In this document: in pieces, positions 7,952 through 16,050 of the stretch
How positions within the stretch are numbered: position 1 is the first letter of the stretch
How the letters are laid out: each line of letters begins with the position of its first letter
Assembly (NCBI RefSeq): GCF_900115245.1
Contig: NZ_FOVT01000001.1
Coordinates: forward strand, 186,001-250,000
From: Mesorhizobium sp. NFR06
Lineage (GTDB): Bacteria; Pseudomonadota; Alphaproteobacteria; Rhizobiales; Rhizobiaceae
Direction of reading: 5' to 3'
Length of the DNA: 64,000 bases
Notes under the pieces: model-generated
What the model saw: only the letters and a program-made list of their open reading frames with translations
The model's database searches: none
Told to the model about the DNA's origin: nothing
Translations under genes and position numbers: made by a program

Positions 7952-7979
7952 AAACCCGCCGGATCGCGCCGGCGGGTTT
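7952..7979. terminator. Strong hairpin terminator after the DUF11/Cys-repeat gene
   Basis: AAACCCGCCGG (7952-7962) pairs perfectly with CCGGCGGGTTT (7969-7979) around a 6-base loop. On the - strand it lies 19 bases after the stop at 7998 and is followed by TTCTTTT, fitting an intrinsic terminator. Confidence 0.75.
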
Positions 7980-7997
7980 CGTCTTCAGCCGTAGGGA

Positions 7998-10900
7998 TTA
8001 CGGCTTGAAGTTCTGGATGTTTGCGCCCGCCGGATCCTGCAGCACACGTCGCGGCTGGCGCTGCGGCACCAGTTGCTGCAGCACGTTCGGGTTGAGCAGA
8101 ATGCCGGGGTTGATCTCGATGCCCGGCCGCCGACGGATCGGCGTGCAGTTCGGGAAGCGCCCCGTGGTGCCGACCGGGCAGCGCTTGATCAGCACTGGCT
8201 GACACTGCCCGTCGATGAAGCGCGAGCCCGGCGCGCATTCCTGCTGCGGCTTGCGGCAGGCGCCGTCGCGAACCTCGGTTCCTCGCGGGCAGACGCAGTC
8301 GCCCCGCTTGTTGTGGACCTGGCCGCGGATGCTGCACTGCTCCTGCGTCGGCTTCGGCCGCTGGCAGGCCCTGCCGCGCACTTCCAGCCCGTCCGGGCAG
8401 GTGCAGTTGCCGTTGACGTCGCGCACCTGGCCGCGGATCGGGCACTGCCTCGACACGCTCGGCCGGCAGGCACCGTCACGGACTTCCGTACCGCTCGGGC
8501 AGACGCACTCTCCGTCGCCATTGCGGAACTGACCGCGGATGCGGCACTGGCCCGGCGGCTGCCGGTCGGGCACGCAGGCCTTGGCAACCCGGTCGAGATG
8601 CGTGCCGTCCGGGCAGATACAGCCATTTCCGTCCGTGGTCGGCACGGCGCCGCGCACCCTGCACTTGGTCGGAACGACCTGGCACACGCCGTTCACCAAC
8701 TCGCCACGGCGGCACACGCAGTTGCCGTCCTGGTCGCGATACTGGCCGGAACGCAGCGTGCACTGCGGTTCCTCGCCCCGCACGCATCTGCCGTTTTCCA
8801 GGTTGGTGCCGCGCGGGCAGACGCAGCGTCCGTCCGCCGTGCGGATCTGGCCCTGCAAAAGGACGCAGCGCGGCGGTGGCGGGAGAGGCAGCAGCTTGGT
8901 GCCGCCACCCTTGCACTGGCCGTTGCGGAAGGTGGTGCCGTCGGGGCAGGCGCAGCGGCCGGCCGCGTTGAGCACCAGCCCGTCCGAGCACTGGTTCTTC
9001 ACCTCATGCCTGATGGTGAAGGGATGGCACGCATAGGCCCTGCCGCGATCGCCCTGGACATTGGTCAAATCGCGCGACAGCAGGTCGCCACCACCCTCAA
9101 CCGGCGTGTTCGGAGAGAGCACGCCGACGCAGTTTTGCCCGTTGACCGAACCCTGCAGGTTGGCGAGACGCCCATCCTCGGGAAGGATTACGGTGACATG
9201 GTGCGAGTGGCTCTCGCCGGCCCCCAGCGTCAGGTTGGCGATGCAGGACGCCGGCAGCGTCGCCGGTTCGGGCGAGCAGCCGAAGGGTGGGTCGATCGAG
9301 GTGATCTGCACGCCCTCAAGTCGGCCTAGCCCTTCCACGCCGATCGCATCGCCGATGCGGACCGGACCGGAGAAGGGGTTCGGCCCGTCATTCGTGATGG
9401 TGATCTCGAACGAGCAGGGTTCTCCCGGCTGGCACTGGGCATCGCCGGTCTTCTCGACACGGATGGTCGAGGCGCCGCCGCCCTTCGCGCAGGCCTGCCC
9501 GATCGGGTAGACGATGTCGTCGCCTGGCGCCGGCCCATAGGAGCCGCGCGCGCAGTTTTCGAACGCGCCATTGCCGCTCACAGTCACGTCGAAGTGCCGG
9601 CTGGTTCCGGGTGTCATCACGGCGCCGGGAATCTGGCAGGACAGCGCGTTGGCAGGCACCTGTCCGCAACTCCATTCCGCCCCGTCCGGGGTGACTGTCT
9701 GGATCTGGACAGGCGTTCCGCCCGACACCAGCACGGCGGCATCGCTCACGCGCACCGGACCCGTGGGGGCGGCGATACCGGCATTGGTGACGGTGATGCG
9801 GCAGGAAACCGCGGCGGCACCGGCGAGTGAGCCGTCGCACGTCCTGGCGATGCGCATGCCGGGCTGGCCGCCATTCGGATGGCGGATGCGTTCGGTCGCG
9901 CAGGCCTTGTTGTTGGCGAGGTCGACCTCGCCGGGAATGGGCTTCACCTCGGCGCAGTTCTCCACCGTGGCCGGCCGGTAGTTTGCCGGCATCACCGCTT
10001 TGACGACGATCGGCGTCGACGCGCCCGGAGGCAGCGAGATGCCGGCATTGTCGCAGCGGAACTGGCCGGGGCCGTTCGGTCCGCAGGTCCAGGGCGGACT
10101 CGGCCCGAAGGTCGAGGAAGCCGGCGCGCCGCCAGGATAGTTGTCGGTCACCGTCAACGGCCCGTTATAGGTATTGGTGCCGTTGTTGATGATGTCGATC
10201 ACGAAAGTGCAGACGCCGTCCGGCGTGCAGACCGGAATGCGGGCGCGCTTCTTCAGGATCAGGTCGACCTTCTTCTCGACCGGAGGCTGGCACTGCGGGT
10301 CGCGGTCGCCGCGGCGGCAGATCGGGATCGACGCGCAGCCGCGGTCGTTGACCTGGCTGCCGAACAGCGGCTTGCCGCTGGCCTGGTAGTCGTAGGCGGC
10401 GCAGTTGCGCAGCACGCTGCCCTGCCATCCGCCAGCCGGCTTGAAGCCGAGCTTGAGGTTGACGGACGCGCCGGGGTTGAGCGTCGTCACCGGATAGGTG
10501 CAGGTCATCGGCGTCGTTCCGGGCACGCAGACCCAGGGTGCGTTCGGCCCTGAAGTCAGCACTGAGCCGGCCGGCAGCGTCACCTCGTCGAGCACGATCT
10601 TGCCGTTATAGGGCGCGTCGCCGACATTGGTGACGGTGATGGTGAAGTCGCAGCCGCCGGCCATCGTGCAACGCGGCACGTCGGCCCTTTTCTCGACCTT
10701 GAGGTCGGGCTGCCGTTCAGGTGGACATCTCAGGTCGCGCGGAATGACGATGTCGATCGTCTGCGTGCAGCACAGTCCCCAGCCTTCCTTCGGGCCGGCA
10801 TAGGTTTCGATGCCGGTGACGACCAGATGGATGACATCGCCCGGCGAGGCGCCGATGATCTTCCAGTTCAGCACCCCGCCGCCCGCCGGCACCAGTTGCG

Positions 10901-11852
10901 TGTCGGGAACGATGGTGATGCCGGGCGTCGTCGTCGACACCTGCACCCACTTGCCGCTCATCTCCGGGCCGACCGGCATGTGGTAGATGAAGGCGCCGCC
11001 GCCGGGCACGCAATCGACGGTGCCGCGTTCGACCTTGAAGCATTCCTTGCCGGGAGGCGGAGGCGGCGGGTTGCACTTGGTGACGTCGATGCGGATCGTC
11101 GTCTTCGCGCCGGTGAGGAAATCGCCGTCATCCGGCTTGCTTGGGTCCTGCGAGGGGATGATCGTGCCCGTGCCGGCACCCACTTTGATCACGCCCTGGT
11201 TGTCGACATTGGCCGGCGAAGGAAACGCCGCATGGTCGATCTTGGCCAGGATCTGGAAAGTGATGACGCGTTCGTTCGGCGCGCCGGAGCCATCGAGATC
11301 GTCGGCGGAGATGCGGAAATCGGAAACCGTCGCCGTGTCGTTCGGGTCTGCCGAACTGCCGATCGTGGCCGCCGGCAGTGCGCCACCGCCGGCATCCGTG
11401 CCGTCGCCGCTTACATGCACGCTGACGACCTGCAGGCCATGCGGAAGCTGGTCTTTGAACTCGATCCTGGTGCTCTTCAGCGCATTGGCAAGCAAGGGAT
11501 TGGCGAAGGCTTGCGCATTGCCGCGCAGGCCGAAATTCAATGTGTAGAAGACGTAGTCGCAGCTTCGCTGGCCGCCCGTCTTGGTGAAGAAGGGCACGAT
11601 GCGGCCGGGTTCGGGATTGACGACGCGCGGGTTCTCCAGGTCGAGCCGGGGTTCCGGCCCAGCAGCTTCCATGAGCTTGGCCGGGGCGGTGTCCTCGGCA
11701 AGCGCCGGCAAGGCCGGCATGATGGCGACCGCGACACCGGCCGCCATCAGCCAGCGCGCGCCGCGCCTGGCATTTGACAGGGGTTTCATGATCGTCTCCA
11801 TGACGGTTTTCAGATTGCGCGAAGCGAGGCGGGAAAGGGCGAGATTGCTCAT
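7998..11852 (-). CDS. Large secreted protein with DUF11-like domains and C-terminal Cys-rich repeats
   Basis: A 1284-residue protein. The start is ATG 11852, because GGGAGGG lies five bases upstream; a longer frame to 11918 overlaps the upstream gene. A signal peptide with hydrophobic core WLMAAGVAVAIMPALPALAE ends near residue 50. A cysteine module follows (about 269-370: C...C, then GASPGDVIHL, then CC). Four DUF11/CARDB-like beta domains come next (about 380-470, 527-622, 662-760, 795-890), with recurring FTITVTNVG-type cores. The last third (about 950-1230) holds seven tandem 30-40-residue repeats of the form C-x-hydrophobic-x-G-Q-...-C-x-C-P-x-G-x-...-G-x-C, plus two degenerate ones. It is likely an extracytoplasmic adhesive or structural protein. 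It is cotranscribed with the propeller-like gene 11 bases upstream. Function unknown. Confidence 0.8.
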   Translation of the reverse strand: MSNLALSRLASRNLKTVMETIMKPLSNARRGARWLMAAGVAVAIMPALPALAEDTAPAKLMEAAGPEPRLDLENPRVVNPEPGRIVPFFTKTGGQRSCDYVFYTLNFGLRGNAQAFANPLLANALKSTRIEFKDQLPHGLQVVSVHVSGDGTDAGGGALPAATIGSSADPNDTATVSDFRISADDLDGSGAPNERVITFQILAKIDHAAFPSPANVDNQGVIKVGAGTGTIIPSQDPSKPDDGDFLTGAKTTIRIDVTKCNPPPPPPGKECFKVERGTVDCVPGGGAFIYHMPVGPEMSGKWVQVSTTTPGITIVPDTQLVPAGGGVLNWKIIGASPGDVIHLVVTGIETYAGPKEGWGLCCTQTIDIVIPRDLRCPPERQPDLKVEKRADVPRCTMAGGCDFTITVTNVGDAPYNGKIVLDEVTLPAGSVLTSGPNAPWVCVPGTTPMTCTYPVTTLNPGASVNLKLGFKPAGGWQGSVLRNCAAYDYQASGKPLFGSQVNDRGCASIPICRRGDRDPQCQPPVEKKVDLILKKRARIPVCTPDGVCTFVIDIINNGTNTYNGPLTVTDNYPGGAPASSTFGPSPPWTCGPNGPGQFRCDNAGISLPPGASTPIVVKAVMPANYRPATVENCAEVKPIPGEVDLANNKACATERIRHPNGGQPGMRIARTCDGSLAGAAAVSCRITVTNAGIAAPTGPVRVSDAAVLVSGGTPVQIQTVTPDGAEWSCGQVPANALSCQIPGAVMTPGTSRHFDVTVSGNGAFENCARGSYGPAPGDDIVYPIGQACAKGGGASTIRVEKTGDAQCQPGEPCSFEITITNDGPNPFSGPVRIGDAIGVEGLGRLEGVQITSIDPPFGCSPEPATLPASCIANLTLGAGESHSHHVTVILPEDGRLANLQGSVNGQNCVGVLSPNTPVEGGGDLLSRDLTNVQGDRGRAYACHPFTIRHEVKNQCSDGLVLNAAGRCACPDGTTFRNGQCKGGGTKLLPLPPPPRCVLLQGQIRTADGRCVCPRGTNLENGRCVRGEEPQCTLRSGQYRDQDGNCVCRRGELVNGVCQVVPTKCRVRGAVPTTDGNGCICPDGTHLDRVAKACVPDRQPPGQCRIRGQFRNGDGECVCPSGTEVRDGACRPSVSRQCPIRGQVRDVNGNCTCPDGLEVRGRACQRPKPTQEQCSIRGQVHNKRGDCVCPRGTEVRDGACRKPQQECAPGSRFIDGQCQPVLIKRCPVGTTGRFPNCTPIRRRPGIEINPGILLNPNVLQQLVPQRQPRRVLQDPAGANIQNFKP

Positions 11853-11863
11853 CTGTCCCTCCC

Positions 11864-13837
11864 TCAACGTTCGCAGCTGACGGCTGGCGTCCTGAGCGGC
11901 AGCGTCATCTTGCAGCAAGGGTAGTAGCCACCCTTGTCCTGGTCGGACTTCCTGTAGATGCAGAGCCCGACATTGACGGTGTCGCCAGGGTAATGGCCGG
12001 TGATGCCGATCGTGTAGGGCTTGCCCGGAACGTGCGACATGGAGGTTGTCACCCCGACGCCGGGCGTCCTGGACTGCGCCTTGATCGAATCGCCGCCAAA
12101 GCCGGCGTGGTCATGGAGATAGAGATCGGCCTGGAGTCCGCGCGGCGTGCAGTAATAATGCACGTCCTCGATATCCACGCAGGGCGGCAGGTTGCCCGGC
12201 GGCGGGAAGTCCGGCGGGTAGAACGGAGGCAGATAGCCGCCGCCCGGGATTTCCTCATAATAGCCGGCGCGACCCTCGCAGGGGCGCCAGACCCGGACGT
12301 CGCCGACACGGCCTTCGACCTCAGGGTCCTCGAAATAGCCGTCGAAATCGACGAACCAGGAGCCGAAAGGCGGCACGTTGGCCGGTTTGACCAGCGCGCT
12401 CGACGTCAGCTGGACGCCATGCACCGCAAGCGGCCCGCCGGCGGCGAGCCGCTCGGCAAGCTCGGGATTGTCGCGCAACTTGTCGCCGGTGTTGACGACG
12501 GCGTCGGTGCACACCGAGGTGTCGAGATTGCCTTCAGCGTCATAGCCGTACTGCAGGTCGACGCCGCCGGCCGACTGGCGATTGCCTTGCGGGAAGCCGA
12601 CCGCATATTCCTGCGGCACCTCGACCCAGGCCGATTCCGTCGCCGGATCGTCCGGGTCCTCGCGCCAGTAGCGGAGCAGCTCGCCTTTGCCGGAATCGGC
12701 GAAGCGGCTGTAATCGTATCGGTTTTCGACCGGGCCGCGCTGGGCGAGATACATGAAGCCCTTGTTGTCGAAGGCGATGTCGGTGACGGCATAATCCTTG
12801 TCGGCCTGGACCGTCAGTTCCCAGCGCGGATCGCCGGCGAACCTGCCGTCGCGCGCGATGCCGACCGACCAGATCTCGGATTTTTCGCCGACCGAATAAT
12901 AGAGCCGGCCACCATGAAAGGAGACCGCCCAGACACGGCGCTCGTCCTGCGTATAACCCCAGCTCTCGGGGTCTTCCGCATCGAAGGCGGCGCCCTGGAT
13001 ATCCATGACGGCGCCATCGTCGGCGACGGGGGCAAGCCCATGCGCCGGACGCCCGGCAACGCCATGATCGAACGTGTCGATCAGATGGCCATTGGCGTCG
13101 ATGCGGTGGATCAGGCCGGTGTCGAGGTCCGAGGCGAAGAACTGGCGGTGGATGGGGTCGAAGGCCAGGTTGCCGATGCCGGGGCCGCTGTTGGTGTCGA
13201 TGTCGGCGAATTTGGAGACAGCGCCAGAAATACCGTCGATCTTCCAGATCGTGCCCGGGCCGCCGCCATTCTCGGTGCCGAACTGTCCGTCCATGAAGGT
13301 GGCGCCGGCGGTGCCGCGGTGCTGCCGCTCAGGACGTCCGTCGCTGTCGGCGTCCGGCGTCACGATCTCGACGCCATGCAGCGACGTCGCCGCGGCATAG
13401 AGGTTGGGAATGCCCGACGGCACGCCATCGCGCACACCGTCGTCATAGGTCAGGCCGAACACCTCGCCGATCTGGCCGGCTGTCACTTCGAAGGGCGGCG
13501 GCGTGAAGACGAGCTGGCCCGAGGCCGGGCCGCCGAGATGCGAGACGTCGAAAATACGCAAAGATGCTCGAGACGTGTCGATGAAAGTCTCGTCAACCGG
13601 ATCGACGCCGGGAGGCAGGCCCGCCGTTTCGGAATCGGCAGAGTCGAAATTAGGGATCACGGTGCCGGGGAAGCCGGTGACCGCCATCGAGCCTGGATAG
13701 ATGATCTGGGTTTCCTGTGCCTGGGCGACCCTGCCGAACCAGAGACCGGCGCTCAATGCCAAAGCAAGAATTCCGCTGGTTGCCTTGATTGCGCGGCGCA
13801 AACGGGTTGCGCGCGTGGGCACGAACGAGCCAGACAT
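11864..13837 (-). CDS. Secreted beta-propeller-like protein, partner of the DUF11/Cys-repeat protein
   Basis: A 657-residue protein with a clear signal peptide (basic RATRLRRAIK, hydrophobic ATSGILALALSAGLWFG, cleavage near AQAQET, about residue 41). The body (about 45-520) has repeated strand-turn segments such as GPGIGNLAFDPIHRQFFASDLDTG, GGRLYYSVG and YAVTDIAFDNKGFMYLAQRG. These fit a six- or seven-bladed propeller of the NHL/SMP-30 type. A proline-rich linker (about 531-551, FYPPDFPPPGNLPPC) leads into a C-terminal cysteine module (about 551-657) that matches residues 269-370 of the downstream protein. No catalytic residues were recognised. The pair appears to form one exported system. 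Confidence 0.75.
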   Translation of the reverse strand: MSGSFVPTRATRLRRAIKATSGILALALSAGLWFGRVAQAQETQIIYPGSMAVTGFPGTVIPNFDSADSETAGLPPGVDPVDETFIDTSRASLRIFDVSHLGGPASGQLVFTPPPFEVTAGQIGEVFGLTYDDGVRDGVPSGIPNLYAAATSLHGVEIVTPDADSDGRPERQHRGTAGATFMDGQFGTENGGGPGTIWKIDGISGAVSKFADIDTNSGPGIGNLAFDPIHRQFFASDLDTGLIHRIDANGHLIDTFDHGVAGRPAHGLAPVADDGAVMDIQGAAFDAEDPESWGYTQDERRVWAVSFHGGRLYYSVGEKSEIWSVGIARDGRFAGDPRWELTVQADKDYAVTDIAFDNKGFMYLAQRGPVENRYDYSRFADSGKGELLRYWREDPDDPATESAWVEVPQEYAVGFPQGNRQSAGGVDLQYGYDAEGNLDTSVCTDAVVNTGDKLRDNPELAERLAAGGPLAVHGVQLTSSALVKPANVPPFGSWFVDFDGYFEDPEVEGRVGDVRVWRPCEGRAGYYEEIPGGGYLPPFYPPDFPPPGNLPPCVDIEDVHYYCTPRGLQADLYLHDHAGFGGDSIKAQSRTPGVGVTTSMSHVPGKPYTIGITGHYPGDTVNVGLCIYRKSDQDKGGYYPCCKMTLPLRTPAVSCER

Positions 13838-14200
13838 TGAACCCCCCCGAAGCCGCTGGAAGGAACGTCCGGTCCTACCGCGCCGACCAGGGCAAGGCGC
13901 GGCGTTGCGGCACGTTCTTCCCTGATCGAATTGTCTGCTTTCCTCTGCCCGACGATACGCCGGCTCCTATGCAGGGTCAACGGAATCAGCCGGAAGCCCA
14001 GCGCGTCGACCTCGTCCCGAAGGCGGTGATCGCGCTGGACTTTCGGTGTTCCCGGAGACCGCGAAGTCTCTGGGTTTCTGGTCATGGGGCTTTCCCTTTC
14101 CGGGCCGCACCATTGCGGCGCCTGACCCGTCAGTCGCTGGCCGGCGTGGAAAGGTTCATGGGAGGATAGCGGAGCGGAAAGCGCCTCCGCCCGCTAGGAG
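13838..14200. other. 363-base intergenic region between divergently unrelated genes
   Basis: This gap holds the presumed promoter of the secreted-protein operon, reading leftwards from about 13850-13950. Near its right end is an imperfect hairpin, GCGGAG (14169-14174) with CTCCGC (14185-14190), just past the esterase stop on the - strand. That hairpin has no T-run, so termination is uncertain. No convincing gene was found; the short frames here lack ribosome sites and conserved features. Confidence 0.5.
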
Positions 14201-15142
14201 TTACCAGATCCAGTCGCCTCGGCCGAGCGCCGATACCGCCTCGACGATGCGGGTGAAGCTGGTCCGTGCCCGGCCGACCATGTGCCGGGCCCTGAGATAA
14301 CCGTGCACCAGGCCCGGCTCCTCGAACCAGGTGGCGTATCCGCCGGCCGCGACGATACGGTCGCGATAGGCCTCGCCGTCGGACGACAACGGGTCGCACT
14401 CGGCGGTGATCAGCACCGTCGGCGGCAAATAGGCGAAATCGGCGTCGGCGAGCGGGTAGAGGGTGATGTCGCCGGTCCGGTCCATGCCGCCGGTGCGGAT
14501 ATGCTTGTAGAAGTCGAGGTCGCGCACCGTTAGCATCGGCGCTTCGGCATGCGTGACATAGGAGCCTCGCGAGCGGTCGCCGCCGAGCCTTGGATAGATC
14601 AGCATCTGGCCGGCCGGCTTCTTCGCATGGCCGCGCGTCGCATGCGCGACGGCCGCGCAGAGGCTGCCGCCGGCGCTGTCGCCGCAAAGCACGACGGGGC
14701 GGTCATAGGTCCTGGCGGCCCATTCGAAGGCGTTCATGGCGTCGTCGAAGGCGGCCGGATGCAGGTGCTCCGGCGCCAGGCGATAGTCGACCGAGACCAC
14801 TTCATAACCGGTGCGGGCACAAAGCTCCGCGCAGACATCGTCATGGCTGTCCAGCCCGCCAAGGATGAAGCCGCCGCCATGCATATAGAGCACCATCGCG
14901 GCCTTGTTCGGCTCCGCGTTGCGATAGATGCGGATCGGAATGCTGCCGGTGGGGGAGGCGATGGCCGTCGTTTCCGTCGTCACGCCGTCGGGGTAGCCGG
15001 CAAAGAACTCCCGGCACATCCGGTCGTAGATCGCGCGCTGCTCTTCGATCGTGTGGTCGATCGTGTCAGGCGGATAATAGGAGTTGGTCTTCTCGATGAA
15101 GGCCCAGGTCTCGGCGTCGATCAGGGTTTTGTAGTCGGTCAT
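14201..15142 (-). CDS. Alpha/beta hydrolase of the hormone-sensitive-lipase family
   Basis: A 313-residue carboxylesterase-type enzyme. The oxyanion motif HGGGF (about residue 88), nucleophile elbow GDSAGGS (about 155), acid aspartate in ECDPLSSD (about 250) and catalytic histidine in VHGYL (about 280) form the complete HSL-family triad. The start is ATG 15142 with GGGAG upstream; a GTG two codons earlier is an alternative. There is no signal peptide, so it acts in the cytoplasm. It stands alone between a palindromic repeat and the secreted-protein operon, so its substrate cannot be inferred from context. Confidence 0.85.
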   Translation of the reverse strand: MTDYKTLIDAETWAFIEKTNSYYPPDTIDHTIEEQRAIYDRMCREFFAGYPDGVTTETTAIASPTGSIPIRIYRNAEPNKAAMVLYMHGGGFILGGLDSHDDVCAELCARTGYEVVSVDYRLAPEHLHPAAFDDAMNAFEWAARTYDRPVVLCGDSAGGSLCAAVAHATRGHAKKPAGQMLIYPRLGGDRSRGSYVTHAEAPMLTVRDLDFYKHIRTGGMDRTGDITLYPLADADFAYLPPTVLITAECDPLSSDGEAYRDRIVAAGGYATWFEEPGLVHGYLRARHMVGRARTSFTRIVEAVSALGRGDWIW

Positions 15143-15153
15143 GGGCACTCCCT

Positions 15154-15260
15154 ACCTCCCCCTTGATGGGGGAGGTCGCCGCGAAGCGGCGGGTGGGGGC
15201 GGCGGCGTTTCACCCCACCCCGGACCTTCGGTCCGACCCTCCCCATCAAGGGGAGGGTAA
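15154..15260. repeat. Inverted repeat element (CCTCCCC..TTGATGGGG family)
   Basis: The left end carries ACCTCCCCCTTGATGGGGGAGGT, itself palindromic (about 15154-15175). The right end carries CCCTCCCCATCAAGGGGAGGG (about 15237-15257). The two ends are inverted copies around a G+C-rich middle that includes a GGACCTTCGGTCC hairpin. It lies between the esterase start and the enoyl-CoA hydratase stop. A related CTCAAGGGG-bearing inverted repeat occurs at 26206-26375. Confidence 0.65.
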
Positions 15261-15267
15261 GGCAGAG

Positions 15268-16050
15268 TCACCTCCCCTTCCACACCGGGTCGCGCTTTTC
15301 CGCAAACGCGCGGAACCCTTCCATGTTGTCCTCGGAACCGTAGAGGATATCGACGGTCGCCAACTGGCGCCGCGTCACCTTGTTCATCGCATCCTGGAAG
15401 GTCAGCGCCTCGGCCACCCGCGCCGTTTCCTTGATCGCCGCGAAGACCAGTGGCGGGCCGCTGGCCAAGAGCCGCGCGACCTCCCAGACGCGGTCCTCGA
15501 GCTTTTCCTTGGGCAGCACCTCGTTGACCAGGCCCCAGCGATGCGCCTCCGCCACGTCCATCCAGCGGCCGGTGAGGAGGAGATCCATGGCGACATGATA
15601 GGGGATGCGCTTCGGCAGCTTGATGGTGGCGGCGTCGGCCAGCGTGCCGGCGCGAATCTCGGGCAGGGCGAAGGAGGAATGGTCGGAGGCGTAGATGAGG
15701 TCGCAGGATAGCGCCAGCTCGAAGCCGCCGCCCACCGCCATGCCGTTGACGCAGGCGATCACCGGCTTGTTGAGATCGCGCAGCTCCTGCAGTCCGGCGA
15801 AGCCGCCGACGCCATAGTCGCCGTCGACCGCATCGCCGCCGGCGGCGGCTTTCAGGTCCCAGCCGGCGCAGAAGAACTTGTCGCCGGTCGTCTTGACGAT
15901 GGCGACGCGCAGGTCCGGATCGTCGCGGAACGCCTTGAAGGTCTCACCCATCAGCCGCGAGGTTTTCAGATCGATGGCGTTGGCCTTCGGCCGGTCGAGC
16001 GTGACTTCGAGGATGGTGCCCTCGCGACGGGTGGTGATGACGTCAGCCAT
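15268..16050 (-). CDS. Enoyl-CoA hydratase, probable crotonobetainyl/carnitinyl-CoA hydratase (CaiD-like)
   Basis: A 260-residue crotonase-fold enzyme. Oxyanion-hole segments FCAGWDLKA and NGMAVGGGFELALSCDLIYA are clear, as is the catalytic region LPEIRAGTLADA. Start ATG 16050 has GGAG upstream and overlaps the end of the ligase gene by eight bases; a frame five codons longer also exists. Within the carnitine cluster its likely job is hydration of crotonobetainyl-CoA to carnitinyl-CoA, the third step from gamma-butyrobetaine. The substrate is inferred from neighbours, because crotonase sequences alone do not fix it. Confidence 0.8.
   Translation of the reverse strand: MADVITTRREGTILEVTLDRPKANAIDLKTSRLMGETFKAFRDDPDLRVAIVKTTGDKFFCAGWDLKAAAGGDAVDGDYGVGGFAGLQELRDLNKPVIACVNGMAVGGGFELALSCDLIYASDHSSFALPEIRAGTLADAATIKLPKRIPYHVAMDLLLTGRWMDVAEAHRWGLVNEVLPKEKLEDRVWEVARLLASGPPLVFAAIKETARVAEALTFQDAMNKVTRRQLATVDILYGSEDNMEGFRAFAEKRDPVWKGR

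Noticed and set aside
8150..8995. Possible CRISPR or DNA-level repeat array
   Set aside because: The periodicity is at protein level with divergent codons; there are no identical repeats or spacers.
8073..9329. 418-codon + strand frame over the Cys-repeat region
   Set aside because: It is antisense to tandem repeats; its periodic appearance comes from the C-x-C-P repeats of the real - strand gene.
11853..11918. Upstream start of the DUF11 protein at 11918
   Set aside because: It would overlap the upstream gene by 55 bases and lacks a ribosome site; ATG 11852 has GGGAGGG at proper spacing and leads to the signal peptide.
11993..13840. 615-codon + strand frame opposite the propeller-like gene
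   Set aside because: The - strand product has a signal peptide, coherent blade-like repeats and a ribosome site downstream for its partner; the + frame has none of these.
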